This document shows, one piece after another, positions 1-13,380 of a stretch of DNA of 64,000 nt. How positions within the stretch are numbered: the stretch's first letter is position 1; every line of letters starts with the position of its first letter. The translations under genes and the position numbers were made by a program. Source of the stretch: Opisthorchis felineus (Eukaryota > Platyhelminthes > Trematoda > Opisthorchiida > Opisthorchiidae); contig SJOL01005532.1 of assembly GCA_004794785.1 (NCBI GenBank), positions 450,350-514,349 on the forward strand, given 5' to 3'. A model generated the notes under the pieces. The model was not told the DNA's origin, made no database searches, and saw nothing but the letters and a program-made list of their open reading frames with translations.

Positions 1-400
1 TTCCTAAACGATACACCCGAGGCCTGTTGTTATTACTTGTAGACTCGTATATACAAATTTTGCAGACCACAGGTTTCAGGGTCATCGGAAAGACGCGTCT
101 GGATCTAGAAAATCCTGAGGACTAACAACCACACACCCTAGAGTTTCTGGTGATCAGTGAAGATCAGGCACCAATTCTCATTCTTTACGATTAAGGCATT
201 GAAGGTCATTACCGTCAGTCATGATTAATTTGTTCGTAATTTGCGACACTATACTATTTTTGAGAAACACCACTCCGTTGTTTGTGATGAACTAGGTTAC
301 CAGCCAGTAAAAGTCCATCGTAGGTAGTACGGTAACCGTTGCCAGCAACAGGATTACTAATGTACTAGATGAGACATTCGTCGAGATAAATTCCCCAATG
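1..400. other. no gene seen
   Basis: All frames are broken by stops and I recognise no repeat or RNA signal here. It could be the decayed upstream part of the Gypsy fragment that follows. Confidence 0.4.
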
Positions 401-402
401 AC

Positions 403-835
403 CCCGGGTATTGTAACGCCACTGAGGAAACCAACAGTTTGGGTTAGTCAGATAGCTGTAGTTTTGAAGAAGATGGGCGAATTACGAATTTGTATAGATC
501 CTAAGCTGCGTTGCGAGGTCTATAATCTTCCTACGCTAGTCGGTATACTCTTAAACTAATGTCATACAAAGCTGTTCACCAAGAGTAATCCACCGTTTCT
601 CTCGGGCACCTGAGAGTGGACGGCAAAACAGGCTATCTTACTACTTCCAACACATATATGGGCCAGTAGTGTCCCCCACTCGGTTTGAAGGTATCTCGGG
701 AGATAATCTAAGAAGGGTTAATCCAATCCAAAGCTCTTCAGAGATTGACAGTAAAAAAGAATGAAAGCAGGACCTTGAGCTTCCATATCAGCAAGACAGC
801 AAGTTGTTTATCAGTCACACGCTTTCTACGGCTTA
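403..835 (+). mobile_element. Gypsy-type LTR retrotransposon, reverse-transcriptase fragment
   Basis: A plus-strand reading around 405-560 gives the conserved start of a Gypsy RT: a TPL-KPT segment, then WVSQIAVVLKK, then GELRICIDPK and a YNLPTL motif. Family members read roughly as T-P-x-x-x-P-T-x-W-V-S, then LR(V/I)CIDP, then YPLPT. Weaker matches continue at 630-830 in other frames (LTTSNTY, LGLKVSREI, FHISKTAS), in the order expected of the RT domain. No catalytic YxDD box can be read and frames shift repeatedly, so this is a dead fragment. It is more divergent from the 30 kb Gypsy remnant than a recent sister copy would be, so probably another family. Confidence 0.7.
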
Positions 836-1685
836 CTAGCCACGAGGTAGTGAGAGTCAGGAGTTTGAACCAGTTGGTGCGGTTGATACGAGTTTCACCC
901 CAGAAAATAAATTTAGAGTGATCAGAGGGGCCAACGAAAGAGCTTCTGTGTTCGTTCGACTACAGCTATTCACAGAGGCTGGCCAACCACAGAGAAACAG
1001 TGTTAACTAAAACTCCAAATTTTCTTCAAGGACAGGACCGATGGACGACTGACAGTTAGGGGTGATCGACCGTGCATACCGTGTGAGTTCAAAGGGAAGT
1101 GATGTGGAGTGTTCAGTATTTCCATACTGAGGCTAATTGTAGCATCCAGAAGGCCCATGGATTCTATTTTTGACTGGGAATGACAAGCCATATAAGGAGT
1201 CACCTATCAAAGTGCACCGTCTGTCTGAGAATGGCACCATAAAAGAAAGAAACAGTGCTGCAACCAGAATTCCAGAGCCTATGGTGACTAGTAGCAGTGG
1301 ACCTCCTTGAATGCAAGCAAAAGCATTTGTTGTGTGGCCAACTGCTAAGGCAATTTTTTGAGCTGATCAATGGCTAACTTAGTGATAAACCGCCTTAGAT
1401 TTTCCTCTGCACTATACGGGACTCCCTATATTTTGTGCGCGGATAATAGGGAATAGTTCATGGGCAGAGAGCTTAGAACTTACAGAACACAAAACTTAGG
1501 ACCTACACAACTTAAAGGAAAATAGCATCAAGAAGCGGTCCTTACTGCGGCCAGTGCAGTGGCAGAGTCAGTGGTGAAAATAGCTAATGCTATTATCATA
1601 GAAGACCAAAAGGCAAAAGAAGATCCATAAATAATGCTGCCGAAACAGTGGAACACACAGAGAGATTAAACTCTCAGGAAACTCG
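836..1685. other. no gene seen
   Basis: No continuing Gypsy domain, host exon or RNA could be supported. Short frames on both strands look random. Confidence 0.4.
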
Positions 1686-1689
1686 CACA

Positions 1690-1850
1690 CTTTTCGGAGA
1701 GGTTTGGTAAACAATCTGTGGATTTAGTGCTGGGCAACGTTTCGTTTTTGACACAAAGGCTTCGTCAGGCCAAGTGAATAAGTTATCAGGTTGATCAGGT
1801 CCTAAGGGAGTCAGGGAAGCAATCCGTGAGATTTCTTATGACGATTGGAT
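1690..1850 (-). repeat. Penelope-like element flank, left copy (minus orientation)
   Basis: Reverse-complemented, this block reads through a CTGACGA box, a short hairpin segment ending in GAAACG, and then GTTGCCCAGCA. It matches, in inverted orientation, the block at 3745-3930 on the other side of the same element, over most of 150 bases or more, with scattered substitutions. The same core recurs beside the element at 20.7-22.1 kb. The core has the box order of the hammerhead ribozymes described in Penelope-like elements, but I have not shown that it folds or cleaves. Confidence 0.75.
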
Positions 1851-1887
1851 TGGAGCTGGGCGAGGGTTGGATTTTGTACTATCAAAC

Positions 1888-3700
1888 CTAGACCATTTTA
1901 ATGATAACTGCACACCGCCTCGTGTCATCTCGGCTGATCTCTCTCCACACGCTGGGATGCTTGGCGGTTTCCACCGTCTCGGCCACCAGTCGCTGTGGTG
2001 TAACTCTTAGTCCCCCTCTCAAAATGTTCACATTTTCCGAATCTATCCTATGCCCAGTATCCAGTGCATACCCTGTCATTGCCGAGTCTTTGACTATCGC
2101 CTGATATTCATTTACGTTTCTCGGTGATCTGTCAGTGCATCACTTATGCAATTCGCCGGCCGTATGAACTATGTAAACCCTCATACAGTCGTTAGATTTT
2201 ATTTTGTATACACAGCCCCTAGTCCTATCAACCAGAAGGCGATCTTTTAAACGCATCAATACTGAGCGTAAAGTCTTCCTTTTCTGGAATGCTACTCTAA
2301 TGTTAACCGTATTCAACACCCTTCTAATGACTTCAGAAGTCCCTGTCTTGTATGAAGTGACTGACGTTCCGACCCACTCTTTGTTGGATCGTGGTGTTGG
2401 GACCAATACCCGTCTTAATTGCCGCTTAATTAAACCCACTGGGTATCCGCTGTCGTGAATTCAATTTTTTACCTCAAGTTGTGCTGCTCTTCGGTCGACC
2501 TCCTCTGCGCACAGTGCTCTTACTCTACTGAACATTGTTGAAACTATACTGGCACACACTGCTTTTGGGTGTGCTGAGAAGTAGTTCAAGACTGCACCAC
2601 TATCTGCCGATTTCCAAAAAAAACAGTCGTTTTCAATTTCCAACCACTCGTGTGTATCATGCAGTCAAGGAGTGTAGCATACCGGATGTGGAGTCCAGAT
2701 CCATGCTAAACCTAGTATGACGGTCCAAATTGTCAAGATTTTGAAAGAATTCGTTAACGCTGTCACGCTTTATCACGATGAACGTGTCATCTACGCAACG
2801 CCAGAAAACCCTCGGTGAACACTCAAATCCGACTGAAGCTTCCTGTTCAAAGTCTTCCATGTACACATTGCCAAAATCGTGGATATTGGAGATCCCATCA
2901 CTAGATCGTGTTCTTGAGAGTATATAACTGAGTCAAAGACAAAGTGACTCAGGCTTAAACATACTTTTATCCCTACAACTAACAACTAACAACTAACGCA
3001 ACAGAGAGTTGCGTTCGTTCTTGCAGCGTTGTCTGCCAGTAACAGCTTTCTCAATATTTCCGGAGAGTTCGCTTTAGGGACATCCTTATAAATCGAACTG
3101 ACATCAAAACTAGCAAGAACTTCGTCTAGCTCCAACTGAAACCCAGCTACCTTTTTTTTAGCATAATCATACGAATATTAGATGTGTGTGGGTGACTTGC
3201 CGGCAACTGGTTTAAGGATAAATGCCAGAAATATGGCCAGCTCATGTGGTGGTGAGCCTTTGCTATCCACTATTGGTCTGATGTGGACTCCTTCCTTGTA
3301 AACCTTCCTTGTAAAGTCGTGCCTGGATTGCACGTTTTTGGGTACAATCGGTACCAACTGCCTTGCCCCAGATGGTTTATCACCGATCTTAAACACCTTC
3401 CAACTTCAACCTTACTCTTTTTCATTATTGACGTAATCGTCCTGTTGCTAATTTGTCGTTACGGCCCATCATCTAAGTGTGGTCCAACTTTCTGCAGATA
3501 GTCACTCTTATTCATGACGACTGTGGCGTTAACCTTATTTATCCTTGTACTCACTATACTGTCTACATGTTTTAACGTGTTTAGGGCTCCTCGCTCTGCT
3601 GGCGCAGTGTTTGGAACCCCTGGTTGCTGGGACTATTGGACTGTGACCAACTGTACACGTAATTTCGGAAGTGTTAGTCGTCCCCACTAACCAACAAACA
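1888..3700 (-). mobile_element. Penelope-like retroelement, decayed copy (RT plus GIY-YIG)
   Basis: Read on the minus strand, the remnant runs from about 3700 down to 1888 through several frames. Near 3300-3240 lies the RT start motif VHIRPIVDSKGSPPHEL. At 2980-2657 is the RT core, with YSQEHDLVMGSPIS (the QG-AMGSP-SP box with changes) and FWRCVDDTFIVIK, where the usual Y of YVDD is C. At 2643-2461 is the RT thumb region, and at 2439-2140 a GIY-YIG-type segment reading CVYKIKSNDC then VYIVHTAGELH. The 2079-1888 end matches the C-terminal part of the 20.7 kb copy. Stops, frameshifts and loss of the glycine in the YIG box show it is inactive. It keeps more of the N-terminal RT region than the second copy. 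Confidence 0.88.
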
Positions 3701-3744
3701 GGAACTTCAGACCGACACCCAGCACTGATCAGTCAGCTAGTCAT

Positions 3745-3930
3745 AAGAAATCCCACAGATTGCTTCCCTGACTGCCTTAAAATCCGATCAACCTGGTAAC
3801 TTACTCACTTGGCCCGACGAAGCTTTTTTGTCAAAAGCGAAACGTTGCCCAGCAGTAAATCCACCGACTGCCTACCAAACCTCTCTGAAGTGATGACTAC
3901 TCAGTCGGTCCAAAACACTTTCTAATTGAT
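3745..3930 (+). repeat. Penelope-like element flank, right copy (plus orientation)
   Basis: Plus-strand sequence containing CCCGACGA, a hairpin-like segment, GCGAAACG and GTTGCCCAGCAG, followed by an ATCCACCGACTG segment. It is the inverted partner of the 1690-1850 block. The CTGACGA box is changed by one base here, which would break the hammerhead core. The end, to about 3930, resembles the outer part of the flank at 22.2 kb. Confidence 0.75.
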
Positions 3931-4755
3931 TGAAAACTCACACACTGTTGTCTACTGTTGCTAGTTCGCTGGCTTTGAAAGCCTTCAACCAAGAGGAGTT
4001 TACAAAGCGATCAAAAGAACGGAGAATGTGCCAAGAATACCATTAAGGCTCGGGTAGGAATGTTTTGCCAGGAAAAAACCGAAAAGAAAATTTTGTTGGC
4101 ACCTGTGCCGCGACAACGTAACAGATAGGCTTGAGGTACAGTACATGGAAGACATGGGTTTCGCGCATACAACGTATAAGATGATGGAGTCATTTGGAAT
4201 GGGAATAGAGTTCATCAGTGAAAGCGTTTGCCTAAATATGAAGTCGACGAAGAAGGACAGAATAGAAGTGGATAGTTTATCAACCACAGAAGAGCGTGAT
4301 TTGTTGATGAAGTCTTGCAAACTCCACGAAACACTACGCTTTACAATGAAAGTTATTTGGGTGCACCAAATACGGTCCTACTAGCAGGGAAGCATTTTAT
4401 TATTTTTAGGCTCCGCACACACGATAGCACGTTTTCACTCCTGTAATTTGAGATAGTCTGGAAGATTGTCTGGAGAGAAATCCGGCTGCCAATGGAGCGA
4501 CTTCTTTCTGACTCCTAAATTTTTATCCCTTATAAAGGATGAATTTTCTCACCGTCTCCGGTTTTGTTGTTGGTATGGCATAAGTAGCTTTTCTGCCTGA
4601 CTCCCAAAAACCGCGGGAGTCGAAATGCTCCCGAAACGTTTGTTCACATGCATTGAATACGCATATGATATTGGTCTCCGTTGTTCTAACCGCTTAAGAA
4701 TGACAGCCATTTTAAATAACCTATGCTGCGCTCCACAGCTATTACGTGTGAAGTG
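3931..4755. other. no recognisable gene
   Basis: Overlapping frames of 60 to 106 codons exist on both strands at 4000-4384, but none carries a family motif and no splice pattern supports them. The plus-strand frame at 4145-4384 is rich in E, K and M, and I cannot assign it. Confidence 0.35.
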
Positions 4756-4759
4756 CTGT

Positions 4760-5095
4760 TGTATGACCAGATGAAACCAAACCTCTTGCTGATAGACGAG
4801 GTAGTCGACGTGGTAGATAGATCTATTCATCTGCGCAGTTGTTAAATTCCGGTAGGAAGGTCCAGGTAGTCTTTGCCAACACTCGGCACCAACGGTGCAG
4901 GTATGATATCAGCTTCTCTGTCAAGAGCAGAGGTTACACTGCGGCAGCGATCCAAGATCCATGCTGTCTTGAGGATAAAACACGTGGGCTCTACGCGCAC
5001 AGTAAGCACACCCCAATGTTTGACCATCGGTGTCTTCGAAGCATTGGCCGAGTCCGGCGGAAACACCGTATTAGCAATGTGGAGTTTTAGGAAGG
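4760..5095 (+). mobile_element. LINE C-terminal fragment
   Basis: Plus-strand frames give the region after RT that is typical of RTE/CR1-like flatworm LINEs. IDEVVDVVDRS lies near 4800 (compare IEVVDKFVYLGS at 62.6 kb), then VVFANTRHQ, ISFSVKSRGYTAAA, then FDHRCLRSIGRV, KHRISNVEF. Several frame changes are needed. The fragment lacks RT proper and EN. Confidence 0.75.
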
Positions 5096-6816
5096 AGAAA
5101 CTTTCACGATGGACCCGCCGATTACCGGTTAATGCTTTCGGTTATGCTATTTAGGGCATGTAATTTGCATTTCGGAGGACGACTCACCTTGCAGATTCAT
5201 TTCGCCTAACCATGCGGTGAGTGAAAACGAGAAACAGATAGTCTATGACGTGGCAGTGAAGTGTGAAAATGCTAACCATTAAACTCAACCGCCATTTCCC
5301 CGGACAAGGATCACGGGACAAAATTTTCAGTGGTTGAAGGCACTAGCAGACGTGGCATTGTCACGCAGTCAGTAAGGCTTCTGTATCAATCTCATCGCCT
5401 CCATCATGTAACTGTCCAGTTTCTTGCCTAATCAGATAACTAAAGTTCTTTAGCCTCAACAAACTGCGTAAGCTGTCGCCTCAACAGAACGTGCCACAAA
5501 GATCGCCTCAAGTTTCCGCTGATACGATATTCAAGATATCAAAGGGTATTCCCTAGACATAACCCAAGTCTTATAAGGCTATATCAGGAAAATATACTTC
5601 GGTGTCTCGAATAGCGAACCAACTGAGACACGAAACATTCTTCACTAACACCAATGTGATTTGCAAGTGAGTGTATTTCACTAACTGCAAAACCAGTCTT
5701 TCCTCTGTAGGGAATCAAGCGGAAATGTCTTGTTGGATGGCAACGCTTCTAATCATGGGAAGTTCTTGAAAGACGCCTGCTCCCGCTTGCAACTGGAACC
5801 ATCAGGTGTATTAACCCACAACCAGAAAGACTCGATGCATCGGATACCATAGAATACTGATGATACGATGGATCGACCTACTTTTCTTTTGTGATCTCTA
5901 TATGAATGAATTATATCCAATGGTTTCTACCAAAACGGCTTGGAACAGTGTACCGAAAAGTTTGCTTACCTCTTTTCTATTGCCCTTGGCTATTACGGGG
6001 AGCATGCTCGGGGGAACAGCAATTTCTAAGAATCGTTGTTGCCACCAGCGGAATGAAGGATTGTGCTGGTAGTAACACTAATGAATCGGAGGGAAGTTTA
6101 GTTGGCATCTCCAATACCCAGCGATATCAAAAAATTGGAATAGGAATGTGTGTGGTGCTGGTACGTGCTGATGTAGGCCTGTCATTAGACGTAATGCAAG
6201 TGCAATTTAGTCTGCACACCAGCCATTTGAGTTTTTGATAACAAGATATTCCGCTCCAGCATCATAAATAGAACCAGATCTTGGACAAAAAAGATCCACA
6301 ATTACAGCTTAGTAGACAGTTCAGTGACTAAATTACTCGAAACGAGTGGGGGATGCATTTTTCTTTTAAACGCTGCTGCGCTGCTTCGCGGCTCCTTCGC
6401 CCCTTTAATCAACACCCTATTTCGGTCTGGCCAAAATGCCAGTAAGGGGCAGCTTACACAACGGGGTCTTCGAGGTTAAACGACCATATAAACTCTAAAC
6501 ACATTTTATCACTGGTGTCGCCGGCAGAAGTTAGCTACTGTCTCCTAGCTTGTTGAACCTCTGCCGTAGCTCCATCTTACTTTCGTATAATGTTCGGACA
6601 CGAAAGAGTACTGGAAAACAGGCAGTAGCAGCTCTGCTTGTGGAAGGTCTCAGCGTGGGTGTCCGCTGCCTGTCAGAAACCTGCATAATTCAGCCTAGTC
6701 ACACACCTTGAATTGCCGTAAAAGTGTTCCTGAAGCCAGTCGCCTACCTAACTCAGGTAGCCCAAATTAATTGGTATTAGGTCTTTATCACAGATATGGT
6801 CACCATCACCGTCACT
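5096..6816. other. no gene seen
   Basis: I found no domain, exon with clean splice sites, or RNA gene. Frames near 5860-6240 are short and unsupported. Confidence 0.35.
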
Positions 6817-6910
<94 letters not shown>

Positions 6911-6935
6911 GCATCATCATCATCATCATCATCAG

Positions 6936-6968
<33 letters not shown>
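6817..6968. repeat. ATC trinucleotide microsatellite
   Basis: About 150 bases of nearly perfect ATC/TCA/CAT repeat, interrupted twice by GCA units near 6910 and 6935. Its six frames translate as poly-H, poly-I, poly-S, poly-D, poly-M or similar. The long frames that cross it are artefacts of the repeat. Confidence 0.97.
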
Positions 6969-9900
6969 TAACATCCTCACCATCATCATCAATGACAGCA
7001 ACACCAGTGCTGAAGCACCAGTGTCCCGCTTCCATAAAACCATGTCAGTCTATTTGAACAAAAATTATTAGGCGTAAATAAGATAATTTGGAATACGGGA
7101 GGGACCTAGTGCAAACCTGACGCATTCGTGAAGTATCTCTGCCTCCAACACTCAGCTAGACAAGCAAGATAGAAACTGGCGACATAAAGCCATTGACTTA
7201 TTGTATCTTACAGCATCTTCAGCCAGGCATACGAATCTAGCTGGTGTTGAAGCAGTTTTTGGTAAGCTCTCCAAGTCTGCTGTTTTGAGATCGATACCGA
7301 CCAACAGCAGGCTGTGTGACCTAAGACTAGCCTGATCGTGCAGCACAATCGACATGAAGATGGAAACCACCTCCATTTTTTTATACCGGCTAATTCATGC
7401 TCAAGCACGAATTTTACGTGCTCCGGAAACGACAGTTGCCACTTTCATCAATTTCCGTATAAGCAATGGCGAGAATTCTTGCGTTGCTTACAGGGTTTTT
7501 GCTCGTGAGGTTTCCTCTCTTCTACATCCACAGTAATTGCAGTAAATCCTTGCCTTCGGAAAATTCTTGTCCCATGGTCCTTTCGCAGCATGTACAGTAC
7601 AGTCCTAGTAATCATGATACCCTTGCTGGTCATCTGAAATCGGTTACATGTCACATCAGTGACACACACACCCCAGTTGACATTAAGAACAACAATAGCT
7701 ATCATCAGCAATTGTGGTCGTTCCTATTCACTTCAGCTTCAGGCATCATCACCGTCCACCATTCACCATTGACCGTGATTCCCAAGGTACCGCAAGGGTG
7801 ACTCCACCTAAGGCTGCTGTCTGCCGGAACCCTTGCTTAAAAGTATATCACACCTAGATTACAATGTATTTTTTGTGAAAATCGAGACATTTAGTAGAAC
7901 GCAACAGACAAAATAGATGTCTAGGCTACACTGACCACTTACGTAGACGACTTTCCAAGAAATATCCCTCAGGAACTTATAAGGAGACGTCTACTGATAG
8001 GGATGGGCACTGGTCAGTCACGCTGAGATCATTGTCTGTGAACAATGCAACCACATGGAGAGGACCTTTGGCAAAGTGCTGCCTGACTGTATGTGGTCAT
8101 TTAAATTGGGGTTTGTGCGCAGTAAGTCAATAGCGTGTTGTCCAGGGAAATGTCTGAAGAATCTTACGAAAGTTCCGACTTGGACACACGGGTAATTTCC
8201 TGGTATTCTTGAGAAAATTAATATTCCTCCTGAGAATATTCTGCGCATAAGGTCACGAACGAGCGCGCCGTGTTCCTTATGCAGTTGAGGTACTGACTGA
8301 ATATCTGACTATAAAACGAACATACATTTAGAGTTATTATCTGAAGATGCTTGTGACTGTACACTGGTTTCACGGCTGATCCTTCATGCACAGCCGAAAC
8401 TGTACACGAAGACCACCTGCAATTCTACGAAGTTCGCATGTATGTCATAGTTTGCGAATGTGGTGGAAGTTTCAGACCCACATGAAGAATCTCCAACGGA
8501 GCAAACTTGTAGCATTCTTAAATATGTTACCCGAATTGTTCTGTCTTTTTCAGTTTACCTTTGACTTTTCAGTGGGATTTCGACCACGTTGGTCTCTTCT
8601 CCCTTCGGTGCACTCCGCAATAAAGGGAAATTAGGGAAGAAAAATCAAACCGGTCCACAAAATGGTCGTGTGTGTCAGGTTGTGGTTAACTGCCCAGGGC
8701 ATGATCGATTGTAGTCATGTCAAATCGTGTCCGTTAGACTGTTGATTAACCCCATAAAATTTGGGAAGCTGGGAATATTAAAAAGTCAAGTCTAAGTGTC
8801 TATAAAGTGGACTTTTGAACCTGTGAACACCGCAAGAAACCGGACCAGAAAACCAGGGCAAGATAAATGCAATAGAAAAAGCGGAATGTTGCAGTTACTC
8901 TTCTTGTAAGCTGCAGATCACTTTACCTCGGGTTGGTATCCCTCGAACGTTCGACATACTTGGTCCTTCTAATATGTCTATCCCTTGCAAATTATTTGGC
9001 TCAGATCTACTTCATATATTCCCGTCTTTTTCGCTTCTAATTTCAGGGCCTTGGAGATCCAATACTAGATCACATCGTCCAAAATACATTGTCTTTTGGT
9101 CTGTCTGGATATGCTAAGAATGGTGTCCGTAATAAAATTGTTCACACCATTAATACGTGACTGTAGCATAAGTCGCTTGGGGTCACCGTCGCGTTGCTAC
9201 AGCACTGTTCATACTACGGTGTCACGTGAGTTGCTAACAGACCAGATGCCAAGGACAGTGTTGCTACGATAGTTCGTAGTGCGGCTAGGAGATTAGATAG
9301 ATAATGCGTTCGAAACGTCCGATGAGGGTTGTAGACTTCCGTATGCTAAACAGGAACACTTTCAAAGGGATGACGTGATCCGGTGACTTCTCTTTAATGG
9401 ACTCTATGGAGGTGTTAGTGGGACTAACTAAGCTGAAACACTTTAGGCCATGCATACTATCGAAGAATCAAGGTTTCCTAAATAACACGATTTTCTGTGG
9501 TGGTGAATTGCTGCGGCTGCGCAAAGGGTTGTCAGTAAAAGCTAGCATAACCATCATCTGGGAACAGAAGTTCCTTTACTGATACTGTAACGGTCGTTCC
9601 AAGATGGTCTAACGCCCCATTCTTTTCGCTGCAAACCGACCTGCACTCCACATTTACCCGCTTACGGCGACTGTCTTCGGGATGACCGTTTGGTCAGGCG
9701 ACCGGCTTCACATCCGGTCATTCCGATGATGATTTGTTCTCACTTGGGGGATGGATTTCTCACAAATACCATGCGCGCCATCCGTTGGAACTGAAGGCGT
9801 ACCCCTATGGAGGGCCACAACACGAGTCACACTAACCTACAACTTTGACTTTGGTTGGCGCACCTGAGATGGTTGGCTAGGTGTGTCTGCTTATCACTAA

Positions 9901-11210
9901 CCTACACAATGAAGACAAACGGATACACAAGCAGCCTGTGCCGAGTAGTGTCAATTCACCTGAACTAACCGGGTCGGGTTGAAACGGCGCCCTCTAACCC
10001 TCCACCCACACTTGCACTCTGACATCAGCGTACGTAAAAGAGATCGTTTCCTCGAGTGATGTGGTAAAGTGAACGATTGTGCGGTCAAGATAATGCGCAG
10101 TTGAGAGGCAGTATGGTCGTCAACACCGCTAGTTCTTGAGTTGTGGGTGACCCGACTAACATCGATGTGGCAGAATAAACAGTGGCAGACTAAACAGACT
10201 AAACAGTCACAATGGGTAATTTACGAAGAAAAGACATCGTGCATGACAGTAGTTTCCGTTGACAAATATGAAATAATCACCACTTACATCTGAACTGACC
10301 GCCTGTCACAAATTGTAGCCACGAAAGTCGCAATAAAAGTAGTGACCTCATACACTTAACTTTTTGTTAGAAACGAAAGTATTGTAAATGAAAAGCCATC
10401 GGTCATTGTTGAGAGACACTGCAAGGTATGAGCCAACATAGAAGGCCAGTGCAAGACTAAAATTCTGTCGAGTCAGTTTACAATTCTTTAAAGCATGTCA
10501 CCAACTCAGTTGTTTGAAGAAGAAACTGACAGCCCGAACCAGGAACTCCCATCGGCAAACCACGTAAAGTCAAACACTCAACCCATCCTGTAGGATGGGT
10601 TAGTTACTACCTGGACAACATAAAGTGAATGTATCAGACAGGGCGCGCATAACAATTGTCAGTTTTTTGTGAGTTGTAAATCTAAATGAAGGATAGGGAA
10701 GCATCGGGGGTTTGCAGTATTCTTTGGAAGTTGAAAGAACGTCTGATGCAATCGAGCCATTTTTCTGTGGCCTAACGGGGCGATTCATTTTGGACACAAG
10801 TATGCCATCACTATTTCATCGGACTCATTTCAGAATGGTCTGGTTATCAGCTGATTTGACTTTGTTCGAGGAACAAATCGCGCCTGATGTCGTCTGACCA
10901 CCTGTAAAATTAGTCACATTCTATATGAAAACAATAGGGATAACTGTCTTCAAGCGGCGCATCCAAACGACGTTTCTATTGAAGGTTCCAACAACGAAAT
11001 GCAGGCAGGTGAATAAGCAATTCAGACTCATAATATCAACTTGTTATCACCGTGGCATTACGAAAAGTGTCAAGACTTTACTATGGGTGCCAGTATGGAC
11101 TGGATGGTTTAAGTGAACAAAAGAGCAGTCCTATTGCCGTTATAACCGCATTTCCAGCACCTACACTCAATATCTCGTTGCTATCGACGCTGTTGCAAGT
11201 TAGTTGTTAC

Positions 11211-11256
11211 AAGTTATAATATAAGTTATAAGTTATAAGTTATATAATATAAGGTA
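11211..11256. repeat. short AAGTTATA-type tandem repeat
   Basis: Several imperfect copies of AAGTTATAAT and AAGTTAT in a row. AT-rich simple sequence. Confidence 0.8.
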
Positions 11257-11754
11257 TAGTTGTCATAAGAGTTTCATCTGCGCCTGTGATTGCAGCAGTT
11301 TTGTTCTGTCACGCCTGTAGGTGAATCGATCGTGATTCTTGTGTTTGACAGCAGTTTAACTAACACAAGAGTAGGGTCAGCCGCTAGTTCCTCAAGTTCT
11401 CCAGGCGTCCGTACCGCTTTTGCGCAATCCAGGCACCATTCACAATTAGCTTTCCTGATTCATGGGTGTTTGGAGGATGTTTGACACACTGAAGTCGTTG
11501 ATCACCGGAAAATTTCCGCTTGTTCTCGAATTCTTTCGCAGCCACGAAAGGAAGGTGATCACGTCGTCCGTATCTTATGCAGTGATAAAGACGCGTTTAC
11601 ACCGTCAGAGTTTCTATGTGCTACCGCGGTGTAAACAGGTTTTAGTAACTGACCTTTCGTCTAATTAACAGTAGGGAAAAGCAAGGCTTGTGGCCTGTGC
11701 GCTAAACCAACATGGAGTTGCTGGAACAGTTGGTGACTGGAACAGCTAGTGACT

Positions 11755-11785
11755 AAGAGAAATAGAGAGAGATAGAGAGAGTACG
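11755..11785. repeat. GA-rich simple repeat
   Basis: Run of AGAGA and GATAGAGAGA units, about 30 bases. Confidence 0.7.
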
Positions 11786-12589
11786 AAAGGTTGAACGCCA
11801 AAGTTGACGTTTTGGTTTACTTTTCATTAGCCGTCTCAATAAACAGAAGTTGAATTAGCAAACTGGACAGTCATCAGGGAGTTCCGAAGTGTGTGTGAAT
11901 TTCTACAACCGAGTCAGATCCACCAATGAGGAAGTGATCTTTCACTACTTATGCTCCCGCCATGGAAATAAGGATGAAAAACTTAAACTGACGCCCCTAA
12001 TGACTAGAACGGAGCTCCATAAATCACCGACATACCTTTCCTTTCAATAATATACGGTGTCAGAAAGTGGCCATTTAAGCTACTTTATTATATGAGCAGC
12101 TAAACTGCCAATGAGATTAACACAGCTTCATCCATCGGAATGAAGCCATTGTGTACAGTCTCCTGTAGAGTCTACTGAAAACACATCGACAAGGTCAGCT
12201 GGATATGGATGTCTACGTGAGTGGTGCGGATAGGATTGGTAAACGTTTGGGCGTTAAACAAGTTCAACACTTTGGTCGTGGGGCACACGCGAAACTAGAA
12301 GCACACCAAAATCCATTCGCCGCCGAAAAATAATGCTGAAAAATGCCTCGGTATTTGTTTCACTGAGGACGATCTAAGGCACTTCTGAATACCGGTTTAA
12401 TGACCTGACTCATGCGACGAGACAAAAAATTTGCCAGAACAGCCGATGAACATGCTATGCCACAAAGGAGAAAACGAATTAGTGCCTCTACATGGAGCCA
12501 TACAGTTTAAAACGTCCCTAGACTAAGATTTGGTAAGATAATGAAATTTTCCGTGGTACCGGCTTTGTGTTCGGGGCACACTAATATCG

Positions 12590-13380
12590 TTTATTTTTGA
12601 AAAGCATGTTCACAGACATAAAAAGTAAATGCAAGCGATGAATGTGAAAGGGTTACAGGAGAATGTGAGATAAAAGAGAGAAACGCCCCTTTCGAAGTCA
12701 TGCCACCAACAGTTCTAGTCAGATAAGATGAATCCCAACGTATGTAAGAATTTTGGTATGGAAACACGCTTGTGAACACCGGAAGCCGAAGAAAGGACAA
12801 ACAATGCTAAATGCTCTTCAAGTCGCGGTAAGCGCTAGCACAGCCAAGACTTGCACATCAGGCACAAAGTGCCCGTCATACTGGGTCTGGCGTGAGATTC
12901 AATGGCAACAATGTGCACTCAACGCCATGTACCACGCTTTAAAGTGTCGAAAGTACACAGAGGGCCCACAATAGCGAGCAAACACAAGTCACTGACTGAC
13001 CTTAGGATGTCCTAGTCCAAGAACAGCCTTGGCGGATTGAGGAAAGCATATCCCTCGATAAGAGATGATCATCGGTTGGTGGACCAAGAAGTCGATATCA
13101 CAACCAATTGCACGTAGGGCTGAGATTATGGCGAGGGAATATTCATCAGCACCATAATTCTGCTTCTTCTCATTCTACACAGTCACCCCGCGCCCATCCA
13201 AGACTATGCTGACGTCTATCACAGTTGCTCGGCGCTCCCGAACAGCGATTAGGTCAGGCTTAATGAAGGACGTCGAAGTAGGTGCTCTCAACTCCTCGAA
13301 GACTGTGTATCCCAAGCGACGGAGACGTTTTGCGAGTTTGCTTGCAACCAGATTATGACGAGCACATCTGGCATCATGCG

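Larger units (their letters stand above)
6969..12589. other. long stretch without a supportable gene
   Basis: Frames are short and frequently stopped. I see no RT, integrase, transposase or zinc-finger motif. 9600-10030 is richer in G and C than its surroundings but carries no motif I know. A small AAGTTAT-type tandem repeat and a GA-rich patch are listed separately. Confidence 0.35.

Noticed and set aside
6748..7071. Frames coding for poly-D, poly-H, poly-I or poly-M
   Set aside because: All are translations of the ATC microsatellite.
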